A DNA stretch of 64,000 nucleotides from assembly GCA_016703945.1 (NCBI GenBank), contig JADJBC010000032.1, positions 1 through 64,000 of the forward strand, given 5' to 3'. Under the pieces are notes generated by a model. It had not been told where the DNA came from. It did not search any database and saw only the letters and a program-made list of their open reading frames with translations. Both the position numbers and the translations under genes were made by a program. Shown here in pieces: positions 16,963 to 26,877 of this stretch; position 1 is the stretch's first letter; the number at the start of each line of letters is the position of its first letter. This stretch comes from Candidatus Aalborgicola danicus (GTDB taxonomy: Bacteria; Pseudomonadota; Gammaproteobacteria; Burkholderiales; Burkholderiaceae_C).

Positions 16963-17367
16963 ATGGCAAAAGCTCCCGCCAATAACGCAGCCCAGCGTGT
17001 TCGCAAAAAAGTCCGCAAGAATGTTGCAGACGGCATCGCACACGTGCACGCTTCGTTCAATAACACCATCATCACGATCACCGATCGCCAAGGCAATGCT
17101 TTGTCTTGGGCGTCCTCGGGTGGTCAAGGTTTCAAGGGCTCTCGCAAGTCCACTCCGTTTGCTGCCCAGGTAGCTTCCGAAGTGGCCGGTCGTGCAGCTC
17201 TGGACCAAGGCATCAAGAACCTTGATGTTGAAATCAAGGGACCTGGTCCTGGTCGTGAATCCTCCGTTCGCGCGCTGGCGGCACTGGGCATTCGCATCAA
17301 CATGATTGCTGATGTGACTCCAGTTCCCCACAACGGCTGCCGCCCTCAGAAACGCCGCCGTATTTGA
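16963..17367 (+). CDS. rpsK: 30S ribosomal protein S11
   Basis: 134 residues with HVHASFNNTIITITDRQGN and SWASSGGQGFKGSRKSTPFA, ending DVTPVPHNGCRPQKRRRI. Platform protein of the small subunit. The stop codon is inside a perfect 7-bp hairpin. Confidence 0.97.
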   Translation: MAKAPANNAAQRVRKKVRKNVADGIAHVHASFNNTIITITDRQGNALSWASSGGQGFKGSRKSTPFAAQVASEVAGRAALDQGIKNLDVEIKGPGPGRESSVRALAALGIRINMIADVTPVPHNGCRPQKRRRI

Positions 17368-17381
17368 TTGCTTTGCAATCA
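17365..17381 (+). promoter_or_regulatory. hairpin at rpsK stop, in the rpsK-rpsD gap
   Basis: TGATTGC-TTT-GCAATCA forms a perfect hairpin starting at the rpsK stop codon. The following 100 bases before rpsD hold a second loose CCACC...GGTGG pair and a short T run. This is the longest gap inside the operon so far and could be a processing or autoregulatory site. Confidence 0.4.
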
Positions 17382-17481
17382 GGTGCCGTCGTATATAGTT
17401 TTTAACAAGCCCACCGCCATCAGCAACCGCTGGTGGCTCCCGCGTTTTTTGATGCGGCAGATGACATAAAAGGAAGATCAA

Positions 17482-18105
17482 GTGGCACGCTACCTCGGCC
17501 CCAAGGCCAAACTCTCACGCCGTGAAGGCACCGACCTGTTCCTGAAGAGCGCACGTCGCGCCATCGGAGACAAGGCTAAGTTCGACTCCAAGCCCGGTCA
17601 GCACGGCCGCACTTCGGGTGCTCGCACATCCGACTACGGTCTCCAACTGCGCGAAAAGCAGAAGGTCAAGCGTATGTACGGCGTGCTGGAGCGCCAGTTC
17701 CGCCGCTACTTCGAAGAAGCAGACCGCCGCAAGGGCAACACCGGTGCCAACCTGTTGTTCTTGTTGGAGTCCCGTCTGGACAACGTTGTTTACCGCATGG
17801 GCTTCGGCTCCACACGTGCAGAAGCACGTCAAATGGTCTCGCACAAAGCGATCACCGTGAACGGTAGCTCGGTCAACATCCCCTCCTACATGGTAAAGGC
17901 TGGCGACGTCGTTTCTGTGCGCGAAAAGTCCAAGAAGCAGAACCGTGTGGTTGAAGCTTTGCAATTGGCACAACAAGTCGGCATGCCTGCATGGGTTGAA
18001 GTCAATATTGAAAAGGCAGAAGGCACTTTCAAGACCGTACCTGACCGTGACCAGTTTGCTGCAGACATCAACGAATCGTTGATCGTTGAGTTGTATTCAC
18101 GCTAA
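17482..18105 (+). CDS. rpsD: 30S ribosomal protein S4
   Basis: 207 residues from the GTG at 17482 (MARYLGPKAKLSRREGTDLF) with AAGGAAG upstream. The S4 RNA-binding domain is at about 97-160 (LESRLDNVVYRMGFGSTRAE, ARQMVSHKAITVNG). Starts 16S assembly; in E. coli it also represses the alpha operon. Confidence 0.97.
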   Translation: MARYLGPKAKLSRREGTDLFLKSARRAIGDKAKFDSKPGQHGRTSGARTSDYGLQLREKQKVKRMYGVLERQFRRYFEEADRRKGNTGANLLFLLESRLDNVVYRMGFGSTRAEARQMVSHKAITVNGSSVNIPSYMVKAGDVVSVREKSKKQNRVVEALQLAQQVGMPAWVEVNIEKAEGTFKTVPDRDQFAADINESLIVELYSR

Positions 18106-18212
18106 TCGCGTTTGAATTGTTGAAATCGTTCCTTGGCCGTGGGGCACTGCAGTCAAGGTGCTTCACCAGCCTTACCGACGTAACGAGTCGGGGGTATTGA
18201 GAGGAAGTCTGC

Positions 18213-19202
18213 ATGCAAAACAGTTTGCTAAAACCCAAATCCATCAGCGTTGAGCAACTTGGTACCAACCGTGCCAAAGTTGCTCTGGAGCCCTTTGAGC
18301 GTGGCTACGGTCACACATTGGGTAATGCGCTTCGCCGCGTGTTGTTGTCTTCCATGCCTGGTTTCGCGGCCACTGAAGTGACCATCGCCGGCGTGTTACA
18401 CGAGTACTCCTCTATCGACGGCGTGCAAGAAGACGTCGTCAACATTCTGTTGAATCTGAAGGGTGTTGTCTTCAAGTTGCACAACCGCGACGAAGTCACA
18501 CTGAGCCTGCGCAAGGATGTTGAAGGTCTGGTGACTGCTGCCGACATTCAGACACCGCACGATGTGGAGATCATCAACCCTGGTCACGTAATCGCCAACC
18601 TGTCGCACGGCGGCAAGCTGGATATGCAGATCAAGGTTGAAAAAGGTCGTGGCTATGTGCCAGGCACCATGCGCCGCCACGCTGACGAACCCAATAAGTC
18701 CATCGGCCGTATCGTTTTGGATGCGTCGTTCTCGCCCGTCAAGCGTGTGAGCTACACCGTCGAGAGCGCGCGCGTTGAACAGCGCACGGATCTAGACAAG
18801 CTGGTTGTCGAAATCGAAACCAACGGTGCTATTTCTGCTGAAGATGCAGTTCGCGCTTCCGCCAAGATTTTGGTGGAGCAACTGGCGGTGTTCGCACAGC
18901 TGGAAGGCAGCGAGCTGGCCGCATTTGATGCGCCCGCACCACGTGGCAATACGCAATTCGATCCTATCCTGCTGCGTCCTGTGGACGAGCTGGAGTTGAC
19001 GGTTCGTTCCGCCAACTGCCTGAAGGCCGAAAACATTTATTACATCGGTGACCTGATCCAGCGGACCGAGAACGAGTTGCTCAAGACCCCGAATCTGGGT
19101 CGTAAGTCGCTCAACGAGATCAAGGAAGTTTTGGCTTCCCGCGGTCTGACACTGGGTATGAAGCTGGAAAGCTGGCCACCCGCAGCGTTGGAAAAGCGTT
19201 AA
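18213..19202 (+). CDS. rpoA: RNA polymerase alpha subunit
   Basis: 329 residues. N-terminal dimerisation domain (FERGYGHTLGNALRRVLLSS at about 29-48, LSHGGKLDMQIKVEKGRGYV), a linker around 235-250, and the C-terminal domain that contacts UP elements and activators (CLKAENIYYIGDLIQRTENE, LLKTPNLGRKSLNEIKEVLA). AGAGGAAG precedes the ATG. Confidence 0.98.
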   Translation: MQNSLLKPKSISVEQLGTNRAKVALEPFERGYGHTLGNALRRVLLSSMPGFAATEVTIAGVLHEYSSIDGVQEDVVNILLNLKGVVFKLHNRDEVTLSLRKDVEGLVTAADIQTPHDVEIINPGHVIANLSHGGKLDMQIKVEKGRGYVPGTMRRHADEPNKSIGRIVLDASFSPVKRVSYTVESARVEQRTDLDKLVVEIETNGAISAEDAVRASAKILVEQLAVFAQLEGSELAAFDAPAPRGNTQFDPILLRPVDELELTVRSANCLKAENIYYIGDLIQRTENELLKTPNLGRKSLNEIKEVLASRGLTLGMKLESWPPAALEKR

Positions 19203-19206
19203 TCAA

Positions 19207-19234
19207 ACGCTTTCACCAAAAGCGTCAATTTTTT
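19207..19234 (+). terminator. terminator-like hairpin between rpoA and rplQ
   Basis: ACGCTTT and AAAGCGT pair around CACCA and are followed by CAATTTTTT, a good intrinsic-terminator shape. Because rplQ follows in the same direction it may act as partial attenuation rather than a full stop. Confidence 0.6.
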
Positions 19235-19308
19235 CGAACCCTCTGGGGTTCCACGCAAAGGGCAGTACCTGATACGGCTGTCCATTTAAAACTCAAAGGA
19301 AATCTACC

Positions 19309-19704
19309 ATGCGTCACGGACACGGACTACGTAAACTCAACCGCACCAGCTCACACCGCCTTGCAATGCTGCGCAACATGATGAACTCGCTCATCGAGCA
19401 CGAAGTCATCAAGACCACAGTACCCAAGGCCAAGGAACTGCGCCGCGTTGTGGAGCCCATGATCACTCTGGCAAAAGAAGCTACTGTCGCCAACCGCCGT
19501 CTGGCATTTGACCGCCTGCGCGACCGTGACAGCGTCACCAAGTTGTTCAACGACCTGGGACCCCGTTTCGCTGCCCGTCCGGGTGGCTACACCCGCATTC
19601 TGAAAATGGGTTTCCGCGTTGGTGACAATGCGCCCATGGCCTTGGTGGAATTGGTTGACCGTCCTGCTGCTGCTGAAGTAAATCCTGAAGCGGCTGCAGA
19701 ATAA
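19309..19704 (+). CDS. rplQ: 50S ribosomal protein L17
   Basis: 131 residues beginning MRHGHGLRKLNRTSSHRLAM, with VVEPMITLAKEATVANRRLA and GGYTRILKMGFRVGDNAPMA. Located near the exit tunnel of the large subunit. Last gene of the operon; 107 bases after rpoA with a possible attenuator between. Confidence 0.97.
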   Translation: MRHGHGLRKLNRTSSHRLAMLRNMMNSLIEHEVIKTTVPKAKELRRVVEPMITLAKEATVANRRLAFDRLRDRDSVTKLFNDLGPRFAARPGGYTRILKMGFRVGDNAPMALVELVDRPAAAEVNPEAAAE

Positions 19705-19712
19705 GCTATAAT
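19684..19712 (+). promoter_or_regulatory. possible promoter of the tRNA-fMet gene
   Basis: A perfect TATAAT at 19707-19712 ends 10 bases before the mature tRNA. The -35 region (CCTGAA, 17-base spacing) is weak and lies in the end of rplQ. Confidence 0.45.
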
Positions 19713-19722
19713 AGAAATCTAT

Positions 19723-19799
<77 letters not shown>

Positions 19800-19825
19800 A
19801 TAGAGACGTGGTATTCCACGACAGC

Positions 19826-19853
19826 AAAGGCTCACTTCGGCGAGCCTTTTTTG
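19826..19853 (+). terminator. intrinsic terminator after tRNA-fMet
   Basis: AAAGGCTC and GAGCCTTTT form a stem closed by a short loop containing TTCG, followed by a run of Ts. It closes the tRNA transcript and possibly the ribosomal operon. Confidence 0.85.
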
Positions 19854-20309
19854 TTCTGTGACGAGGTCTGTGTCGTCACAGAAAGTGAACCGAACTCCTA
19901 TGACCGTTGGGTATGTGACGGGCTATTGTGTGTAGTCCCAGTTGTCAAACCTGTGCGAATCGTTCGTGTAATGCAACGAGTATTCCACTGCATGTAGAAC
20001 GGGCAGGATGTCTCGGCCCAATGTCTATGCGGGACTGGAAACGCTCAACGGGACTTGTCCACAGAGAGCTCCACAGAATCTGTGGACTGACTGCCGCAAT
20101 GGGTTGAATGCAGCACCTCCTTCGGGCCACTTGCGGAAGTTGGTCAGTGACAGCTTTCTGGAAGACAATCGCTCCTACTTGTCGCACCGCGGGATACGCA
20201 GCCGCCTAGCTGAAGTTAACCTGAAGCCAACAGAAGCGTCTAAGGCTGGTAAAGCACTTCATAATCAAGATCTGCCCCCCCCCGCTTTTCGAGATGCCTA
20301 CCTTTCATC
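19854..20309. other. no gene recognised; start of the accessory region
   Basis: Open frames here lack ribosome-binding sites and family resemblance. The only structure I see is TCCACAG-AAT-CTGTGGA at 20070-20086 and a run of nine C just before 20283. No copy of the tRNA 3' end is visible downstream. Confidence 0.5.
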
Positions 20310-20792
20310 ATGGATAAATTCTTGCTGCAGCAGCAGGTGCTGCAGCGGCTCGCCGAAGACCTGCTGCAAGCCGAACAGGCAGTGCGTGCGGCCCATGAAA
20401 CGGCGACTCACGAAGAAAACATTGCCGAAAACAAATACGACACATTGGGACTCGAAGCCTCCTACCTGGCCACGGGCCAGGCTCGGCGCGCCGCAGGCAT
20501 CCGCCAGGCGATGGTCAATTGGCGCCAATTCCGCCCGCGCCCCTACGACGCCAGCAAAGGTATACAGCTCGGCGCGCTGGTCTGCCTAGTCGATTCCGAC
20601 GACAAGCAGCAACAGCTCTTTCTCGGGCCGGATGGGGGCAGCATGAAGTTGGTCAGCGGCGCTCAGCTCGTTCAAATCATCAGTAGCGAAGCACCTTTGG
20701 GCAGGGCCATGCTTGGTAAATGTGAGGGTGATGAGGTGTGGATACGAGTCGCTCCAATCCGACAGCAATTTGAGGTGCTGCGGGTTTACTAA
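20310..20792 (+). CDS. GreA/GreB-like transcription elongation factor family protein
   Basis: 160 residues. An N-terminal helical part (ENKYDTLGLEASYLATGQARR at about 48-68) resembles a Gre coiled coil, and the C-terminal part has an FKBP-like Gre domain: GALVCLVDSDDKQQQLFLGP, SSEAPLGRAMLGKCEGDEVW. The last motif matches the SPLGxALLGKxxGDEV of GreA/GreB. Such proteins bind the RNA polymerase secondary channel; whether this one cleaves RNA is unknown. No strong ribosome-binding site is seen. Confidence 0.7.
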   Translation: MDKFLLQQQVLQRLAEDLLQAEQAVRAAHETATHEENIAENKYDTLGLEASYLATGQARRAAGIRQAMVNWRQFRPRPYDASKGIQLGALVCLVDSDDKQQQLFLGPDGGSMKLVSGAQLVQIISSEAPLGRAMLGKCEGDEVWIRVAPIRQQFEVLRVY

Positions 20793-21043
20793 TCCGCAAG
20801 CAAGCCCACGCCAAATTGGCTGAGGTCAGCAGACGTGCCTGGAGGCTAGACTTCGGCTGTGGGCCAACAGCGGTCCCTGGCCAACGACCGCTATCAGCCC
20901 CCAGGTTGATAAACTCTAGTTTGGCGGAAACAGCAGACTTCGAAAATATCCCGTGAACGGGCGACACCTAATCAGCCTGCATCGGAGCGCAAGATGCCAA
21001 CACAGTATAGAGAATTCGGTTTGAACCACATAGGAGTCGACGC

Positions 21044-21383
21044 ATGCAAGATTTGGATTCCGCCACCCGCACCAAAAATGGGGGCTTGCGCTGGCACTTG
21101 CTGTGGGTAGGCGCCGCGCTGGTCTTTGCTTGGATGAACTTGAGCGAATTTGCAACAACTCACGCACCTCATTCATTAGTACTGGCGACCTCGTGGATGT
21201 GCTGGGCCTTCTGGCTGGTACACCCAACCGTTTCGCGTTCGATGGAGCGCGAACGCCTTTGCAGCTGTCGAGAGATTGCCACGCCATCCGCGTGTCAACA
21301 CGAAGCTATGGAACGCGGTAACCATAGCCGGCATGATCCTCTTACTGATGGGCCTCGGGCTCAAGTTCGCGACAGCGACCTAG
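21044..21383 (+). pseudogene. small membrane protein, apparently frameshifted
   Basis: The ATG at 21044 opens MQDLDSATRTKNGGLRWHLL with two hydrophobic segments (WVGAALVFAWM, SLVLATSWMCWAFWLV). From about 21234 the coding-like sequence moves to another frame, VNTKLWNAVTIAGMILLLMG, ending at the TAG at 21381 with a third hydrophobic segment. One frameshift near 21222-21235 would join them into about 112 residues. Family not recognised. Confidence 0.4.
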
Positions 21384-21685
21384 CTCATCAACTGCATTGA
21401 GCTTCCACGGTCGACCACTAATTCTGGATGCCTGGATTTGTCTGTCGGGTCCGGGCCAGTAGCGGGTGTTCGTCAGTGACCGCTTTGCAGACGGCAATCT
21501 GCTTAGCCTTGTCAAGCACTGGCAATGAAGGGTGCACACCCACATTGGGCGGAAGTTGGCATTCCACAAGCTCACCCAATTGGGGGGCAGGCCTTACGCA
21601 GACAGTCACACTGCAGCGCAAGTTGCCATTTATGTCGGCGGCCTGAGTGGTTACAGTTAAGCACAAATTATTCGTTAGGCCACTC

Positions 21686-22279
21686 ATGAACGAGCACGAA
21701 GAACGTTGGGAGCGTTTCCTCGATCCAGAGGTTGTCAAACCGTCACTCTTCATGGCAACGATGTTCATCACAACCTTTGAGATTCTCAAGAACTCAATAG
21801 TTGATCGTATTCGCGACTTCTATTTGATCGGGTGGTCGAAAGAAGGCAATACCGTTTCTCCAGAATACGCGGACAAAGTCCTTTCACGTAACAAGAGTTC
21901 TGTCTACGCATCATTGAACTGGCTTCTTGAGAATCAAGCTATCGATGAATCAGACTTGGCCACCTTTGAGTTTCTCAAGAAGACTCGCAACCTCCTTGCA
22001 CATAGGCTTTTTGAAGTTGTCACAGGCCAAGCGGAATCACCCCATCAACAGCAATTCACCATACTTGTTGAACTCCTTCGAAAAATCGAGGTTTGGTGGG
22101 TGGTCAACGTGGAAATCCCAACCAATCCAGATTACGCGGATGAAGAGATCGATGAAGCTGGTATTGTTCCTGGCGCCATCTTGTCACTCCAAATGCTATT
22201 GCAGGTCGCTAGCGGTAGCACCGAGCTACTGGACGCATGGCGAAATCAACGTACAAAGAAGCGACCACATACTCATTAG
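21686..22279 (+). CDS. hypothetical HEPN-like protein with Rx4H motif
   Basis: 197 residues from the ATG at 21686. Mostly helical. Residues 101-106 read RNLLAH, an Rx4H motif in a TRNLLAHRLF context typical of HEPN ribonucleases, which often act as toxins in phage defence. The gene lies 260 bases before a SIR2-like gene on the same strand. Base composition is more AT-rich than the flanking core genes. HEPN assignment rests on one motif and the helical pattern, so it is provisional. Confidence 0.5.
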   Translation: MNEHEERWERFLDPEVVKPSLFMATMFITTFEILKNSIVDRIRDFYLIGWSKEGNTVSPEYADKVLSRNKSSVYASLNWLLENQAIDESDLATFEFLKKTRNLLAHRLFEVVTGQAESPHQQQFTILVELLRKIEVWWVVNVEIPTNPDYADEEIDEAGIVPGAILSLQMLLQVASGSTELLDAWRNQRTKKRPHTH

Positions 22280-22539
22280 CGCCAAAGTTCTGTGCCCCGA
22301 CCGGGTGGTTAAGCGGCCGCCACCAAAGGCCATGGCTCCGCTATTTTCATGGCCGTGGGTGCGCTCCGCTTACCCTGGGCATTGGATTACTGCTTCGGAG
22401 CGCCGCGAAAGTCAACAAAGCGTCTGATTTTGCCGCACCTTGGGGCCAGCGCTCGTTTGCAGAAACACCCGCATTGGGATATTCGGGGCATGCGTATCAG
22501 GTGACAATCCAGCGGCCTACACATCAGAGGGAAGAACAA

Positions 22540-23639
22540 ATGCTACGAATAAAGAATAACCCCATCGAAGGGGCTGCCATTAAGCACAAGGGCCTTTTGG
22601 CTGGATCGACTTGGTCGCTTTGTGTCGGAGCAGGTGTCTCAACTGGGCTAGTTCCTGTCTGGCCGGAGCTCACTAGGCGTGTTGTGAATCAAGCTTTTTC
22701 TATTTCATACACACCTGCTGAATTCGACATCGCCGTTAAGGATTTGCGATGGAGTCTTGATGCTCTTCTTCAGGGCGCGGCGAATGAATTGAATCAACAA
22801 GGAAAGCCCGCAGAAACCTTTGCGGATCTTTTGGAAACCGCTCTGTATGAAGATTTGCTCACCGTCGCAAAATCACGAGGACTAGATGCACCATTGCGGG
22901 ATTTTTTAAACAATCCAAGATGGCTGCGGAAAGCTGAAGTGCAAAGTCTCATCAATTTGTTTGAAACCGAATACTCAGCCAGCACTCTCGTTCAGCTCGC
23001 CCGCTCGCTCGCCCAGGCGAAGGAAGCCAACAAGGGCCCCCATGCGATCATCAACTTCAATGCCGATACACTCCTTTTGCGCTGCTGGACACTTATCTAA
23101 TCCATGAGCACTCATCCCGCATCGGTCGATGGGAGCATCCCCCTTACTCGTATGTAAAAGCATTGAGGGGAATCGATGGAGTGACTATCGATGCGACGCC
23201 AATTTTTCATTGCCACGGGGCCGTAACTCCATCACCAAGCGGTACAACAAAAAAGTCTAGACGACGAGACTCACGGGATCATCTCGTATTCACCGAAGCA
23301 GACTATTTGAGTATCGCAGGCAATGTGGCAACTTGGGCCCAGTCCCTGTTCCTGTTTCATGCACAGTGCTCACGATTGCTCATCGTCGGGCACTCACTAG
23401 CAGATCCGAACATCAGAAAATGGCTTGCATGGAGCTTGAGTTCTTCGATTGCTGAAATGGGGTCGATTAGTAGTTCGAGTGAAGTCTCGCCTCGCCACAT
23501 CTGGATTGCAAGAAAGCCAAAAGACCCGACATTGAAGAAGATCCAGGAAATTTCGCTACTGCATCTTGGAGTGCGCGTTTGCTGGATTGAAGAATGGTCG
23601 GATGTCGCCAAAGTCATGAATAATCTGTTGGCTCTTTAG
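22540..23639 (+). pseudogene. SIR2-like (NAD-binding) defence protein, one frameshift
   Basis: From the ATG at 22540 (preceded by GAGGGAAG) the first frame gives LCVGAGVSTGLVPVWPELTR at about 27-46, the glycine-rich NAD site, and HAIINFNADTLL near 170, then stops at 23098. Another frame continues with HCHGAVTPSPSG (catalytic-His region) and LLIVGHSLADPNIRKWLAWS, typical of SIR2_2 proteins. Adding one G after 23079 joins them in frame to about 366 residues. Such proteins often destroy NAD on phage infection. It may be a pseudogene or a sequencing deletion. Confidence 0.75.
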
Positions 23640-23850
23640 TATCAGGCACCGCAGGCAAAACTGGAGCGATGGTCGATGTGGGGAAGTTTGTTGATCCAGT
23701 TGGCGGACATTGGCTTTTGGCATGGTGTCATGCACGAATGTCGGCCATTGGGCGACTGCTGCACTTGTCTTGGGCCAGTTGCGGTCGCTCACCTATGAAT
23801 GCCCCGGAATCGTTCGAATTGGGTTCAAATTGCTGCCCCCTACTCCCTGG

Positions 23851-24108
23851 TCAAGGGTCAGCGATCGGCCAGCGTGACTCTCCACGGCCGACGCGCAAGA
23901 CGTCCACGAGTCTTGTATTGCCGGGCACGCGGCCCGAGATTAGGCTAGGTTTGGGATCGACCGCCGCCTTCTTGAAGGCCGAGATCCGCCGGTAGTCGGG
24001 GGTTACCAACCAGGTCCTTCCATCCCCCTCGTCAGTGACGATCCGGTAAAGGCCGGCGGGCGGAACGGCCTCGATGTCGAGCACGCGCGTGTAGCGTTGG
24101 ACGGACCA
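23851..24108 (-). pseudogene. hamB: 3' end of hamB, cut off by the IS1634 insertion
   Basis: Reading on the minus strand from the insertion point: WSVQRYTRVLDIEAVPPAGL... to GRGESRWPIADP and a stop. The six bases TGGTCC (WS) at the junction are repeated at the other side of the IS, at 29106-29101, where the 5' part of hamB ends IQKWS. Removing the IS and one repeat joins both parts in frame, so this is the missing C-terminus (about 85 residues). Confidence 0.85.
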
Positions 24109-24182
24109 CCCGAGTTCGACACCAAATGACGTAAGTGGTTGATTTATATAGAGTCGGTTAAAAGTTTGCCACTACAGCAGGC

Positions 24183-24606
24183 TCATTTGGGTGTCTTGGG
24201 TTGGTTTTTCGTCTTCAGTGCGGCGAATACTTTGGATTGCAAATCGTTGACCGTTGATATGCCGGCAATCGGTGCCGCGGCGTTGATGCTCACGCTATGA
24301 CGCTGTATTCGGCGCAATTGAGCCAAGGCTTTTTCTGGTGACAGATCGCTTTTGGCTAGTTGCAAGCGTTGGCGCATCACCCGGTAAACAATCAGCGCAA
24401 TAAAACACAGCATGGCGTGTGCGCGGATTCTCTGCGGCAGGCGGTGGTGCACCGGCGCAATCTCAATCTCCGACTTCAGAACCCTGAATCCCCGCTCAAT
24501 ATCCGCCAGGGACTTGTAGCGCCTCACGACCTCCTCGGGTGTGTGGTCCGGCACATTGGTCACCAGCAACAGTTTCCCATCCATAAGTTCGGCCTGCACT
24601 TGTGCG
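24183..24606 (-). pseudogene. IS1634 transposase, 3' part
   Basis: From the IS66 insertion point the frame reads AQVQAELMDGKLLLVTNVPD, RRYKSLADIERGFRVLKSEI, and AHAMLCFIALIVYRVMRQRL, the C-terminal end of an IS1634/IS4-like DDE transposase including the region of the catalytic Glu. It joins the 5' part at 27699 in frame when IS66 is removed. Confidence 0.85.
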
Positions 24607-24659
24607 GCTTCATCGTGAGCGTCCAGTCTTCCCATCTTGACCCGACACCAACGCTCGCG

Positions 24660-25163
24660 TTACCCCGCCAGTGTCCGGTCCCCAGCAAACGCGATGCACT
24701 CGACGAGGTTGAGGGCGGCGAGCAGCAAGTACTTCTCGGCGTCGGTGCGAACGCGCAGCAAGTCATGCTCGCCGAGATAGCCATAGACGAACGCTAGCAA
24801 ATTGCGTTCGCAATGCTCATCGCAGAATTGCTTGACCAGACGATTGGCAGTTTTTGCCGGCAGTCCCTCATTGAAGCGCATGCGCGCGTTTAGCCGCTGC
24901 AGGCATTTTTCCTGCACGTCTTCCTGGACGATGGGCCATGTGTGCCCGCTGCGCTTCATGGCCTGGAACGTTACCAGCAGGATGTGCAGTGGCACCTCCA
25001 GCTGCAACATGTTTACGCCGATGTTGGACAACACGAGGATCGAGGCCAGCAGGTTGGGCTGGTGTAAGAAGATTTCGTCAGCCAGCTGGATCTTCTGCGC
25101 TGGATTCATGGCGTCGATTTCGCGGTGGGCCTGCACCAGAACCGCCTGCGTGATCAGCTCCAT
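24660..25163 (-). CDS. IS66 passenger protein of unknown function
   Basis: 167 residues downstream of tnpC inside the IS66 ends. It begins MELITQAVLVQAHREIDAMN and has IFLHQPNLLASILVLSNIGV. Proteins like this recur as a fourth gene in some IS66 elements of betaproteobacteria; no catalytic motif is seen. The frame is intact. Confidence 0.65.
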   Translation of the reverse strand: MELITQAVLVQAHREIDAMNPAQKIQLADEIFLHQPNLLASILVLSNIGVNMLQLEVPLHILLVTFQAMKRSGHTWPIVQEDVQEKCLQRLNARMRFNEGLPAKTANRLVKQFCDEHCERNLLAFVYGYLGEHDLLRVRTDAEKYLLLAALNLVECIAFAGDRTLAG

Positions 25164-25181
25164 AGACGTATGTCGTTGGCC

Positions 25182-26796
25182 TCAGGGCTGCCAGCGGTGG
25201 GGCAGAAGTTCGTCGATGCGGCTATTGGGCTGCGTTGGCAGACGCTGCAGCACGTCGCGCAGATAGGCCCACGGATCCAGACCGTTGAGTTTGGCCGATT
25301 GCACCAGACTCATCACCACGGCCGCGCGCTGGCCGGCCAGTTCGCTGCCGACAAACATCCAGTTCTTGGCACCAAGTTTCCAGGGTTTGATCTGTCGCTC
25401 GATGTGGTTGTTGTCAATGGCCACCGCTCCGTCGTCCAGATGCAGCGTCAGCGCCGTCCAGGCACCCAGGCTGTAATCGATGGCCTCGGCGATCTTGCTG
25501 CCGTCCAACACACGCCTGCGTTGCAGCTTGAGCCAGACCTCCAGTTCATCCCAAAGCGGCCGGCTCAGTACTTGTCGGGACTGGCGGCGCTGCTCGGCGC
25601 TCATCTGCACGAAGCTTCCCTCTGCGTGGTAAATACGTGCCCAGCGCTGCAGTGCCTCAAGGGCCACGGCGCTGGCTCCTGGCCCGCCACGGCTGAGTTC
25701 CTCGAAACGCCTGCGGGCATGCGCCGCGCACAGCGCCGATTTGCGCAGCGGGTACACCGAGGCATCGAGTGCCGCGTTGTAGCCTGCGTATTGATCAGTG
25801 ATCAAGGTGCCAATCCACGGCGGCTCTGGCCGCGGTGGCCCTTTGCTGCCAAGGAATGCCACGGGGTATTGCGATCCACGCCCCAGGCAAAACTCGTAGA
25901 TCACCCCCGGGTGACGATCATGGTGACTGCGCCCAGGCCCACACATAGGCCTTGCGGGTCTTACCGGCGCCGGGGTCAAGCAGCGGCACCGGTGTTTCGT
26001 CGGCATGCAGCACCAGGGCGCTCAGGATGAAGCGCCGCAGTGCTTCGTACAAGGGCTCCAGGGCAGCACCGCCTGCACCCGACCACGTTGCCAGCGTCGA
26101 GCGCGGTGTGTGCACGCCCGAGCGGGCATTGATCGGCTCCTGCCGGTAGTAAGGCAGGTGGTCCACGAAACGGCTGATCAGCGTGTGTGCCACCAGTCCG
26201 CTGGCAGCAATGCCGCCTTCAATGACATCCGGCTCGGCAGGCTCCTGGCGCAGCGTCTGGCAGCACTTGCAAACCCACTTGCCATAAACGTGACGATGCA
26301 CAAAGAATTCGGCCGGAACAATATCCAGCTTCTCACTGATGTCCTCGCCAATGCGTTGCATCGGTTGGCCGCAACCCGGTGTGACACAGGTGGTGTTGGC
26401 GGGATCATGACGATGTTCCACACGACGCAAGTGCGCGGGCAGGGCCTGACGGCGTGGCCTGCGCGGTGGGGCCTTTGGTGCCTTGGCATCGCCCTGTGGA
26501 ATATCAGCTTGCAGTGCGGCCAGTTGTGCCTGCAGACTGGCTTCGTCTTCGAACAGGGTGTCCTGGAACAGGGCGCGCTGCTGGGCGTCCATGGCCTCGG
26601 TCTTGGCGCCAAACTTCCAGCGCTTCAGGCGCGCCAGTTCGAAATTGACCTTCTCCAGCCTGGCATCGCGCACCGCAATCTCGCGGGCCTGGGCCTCGAC
26701 CTTATTCCTTAACCGCTCGATCAGCGCCACCACTTCTGGACCGACCTGGGTCAGATCAATGGAATGGACGCAACTGCTGGACATGGACGCCATCAT
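25182..26796 (-). pseudogene. tnpC: IS66 transposase TnpC, frameshifted
   Basis: The first frame (26796 to 25918) holds the coiled N-terminus (RNKVEAQAREIAVRDARLEK), a zinc site (CVTPGCGQPM...CKCCQ) and LHADETPVPLLDPGAGKTRK with the first catalytic Asp. It stops after YVWAWAQSP. The second frame, open to 25182, resumes RSHHDRHPGVIYEF, then ITDQYAGYNAALD (second Asp) and DNNHIERQIKPWKLGAKNWM (catalytic Glu region). The break is near 25925. Confidence 0.85.
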
Positions 26797-26877
26797 GCCC
26801 GAGGCAAAGCGCTCAGACTATTAGCGAATGCGATGTCAACCAAATCACACGCCGCTGCCGTGAGAACGCACCCTCAA

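Noticed and set aside
20066..20086. TTGTCCACA and the TCCACAG palindrome as DnaA boxes or an origin
   Set aside because: Only one near match, no cluster, no AT-rich unwinding region and no replication gene nearby.
20008..20589. Open frame of 193 codons overlapping the GreAB-like gene
   Set aside because: It conflicts with a recognisable family member in another frame and has no conserved sequence.
21665..21690. GTTAGGC just before the HEPN-like gene, resembling the end of an integron attC site
   Set aside because: No complementary GCCTAAC half or typical attC arms were found at either end of the gene.
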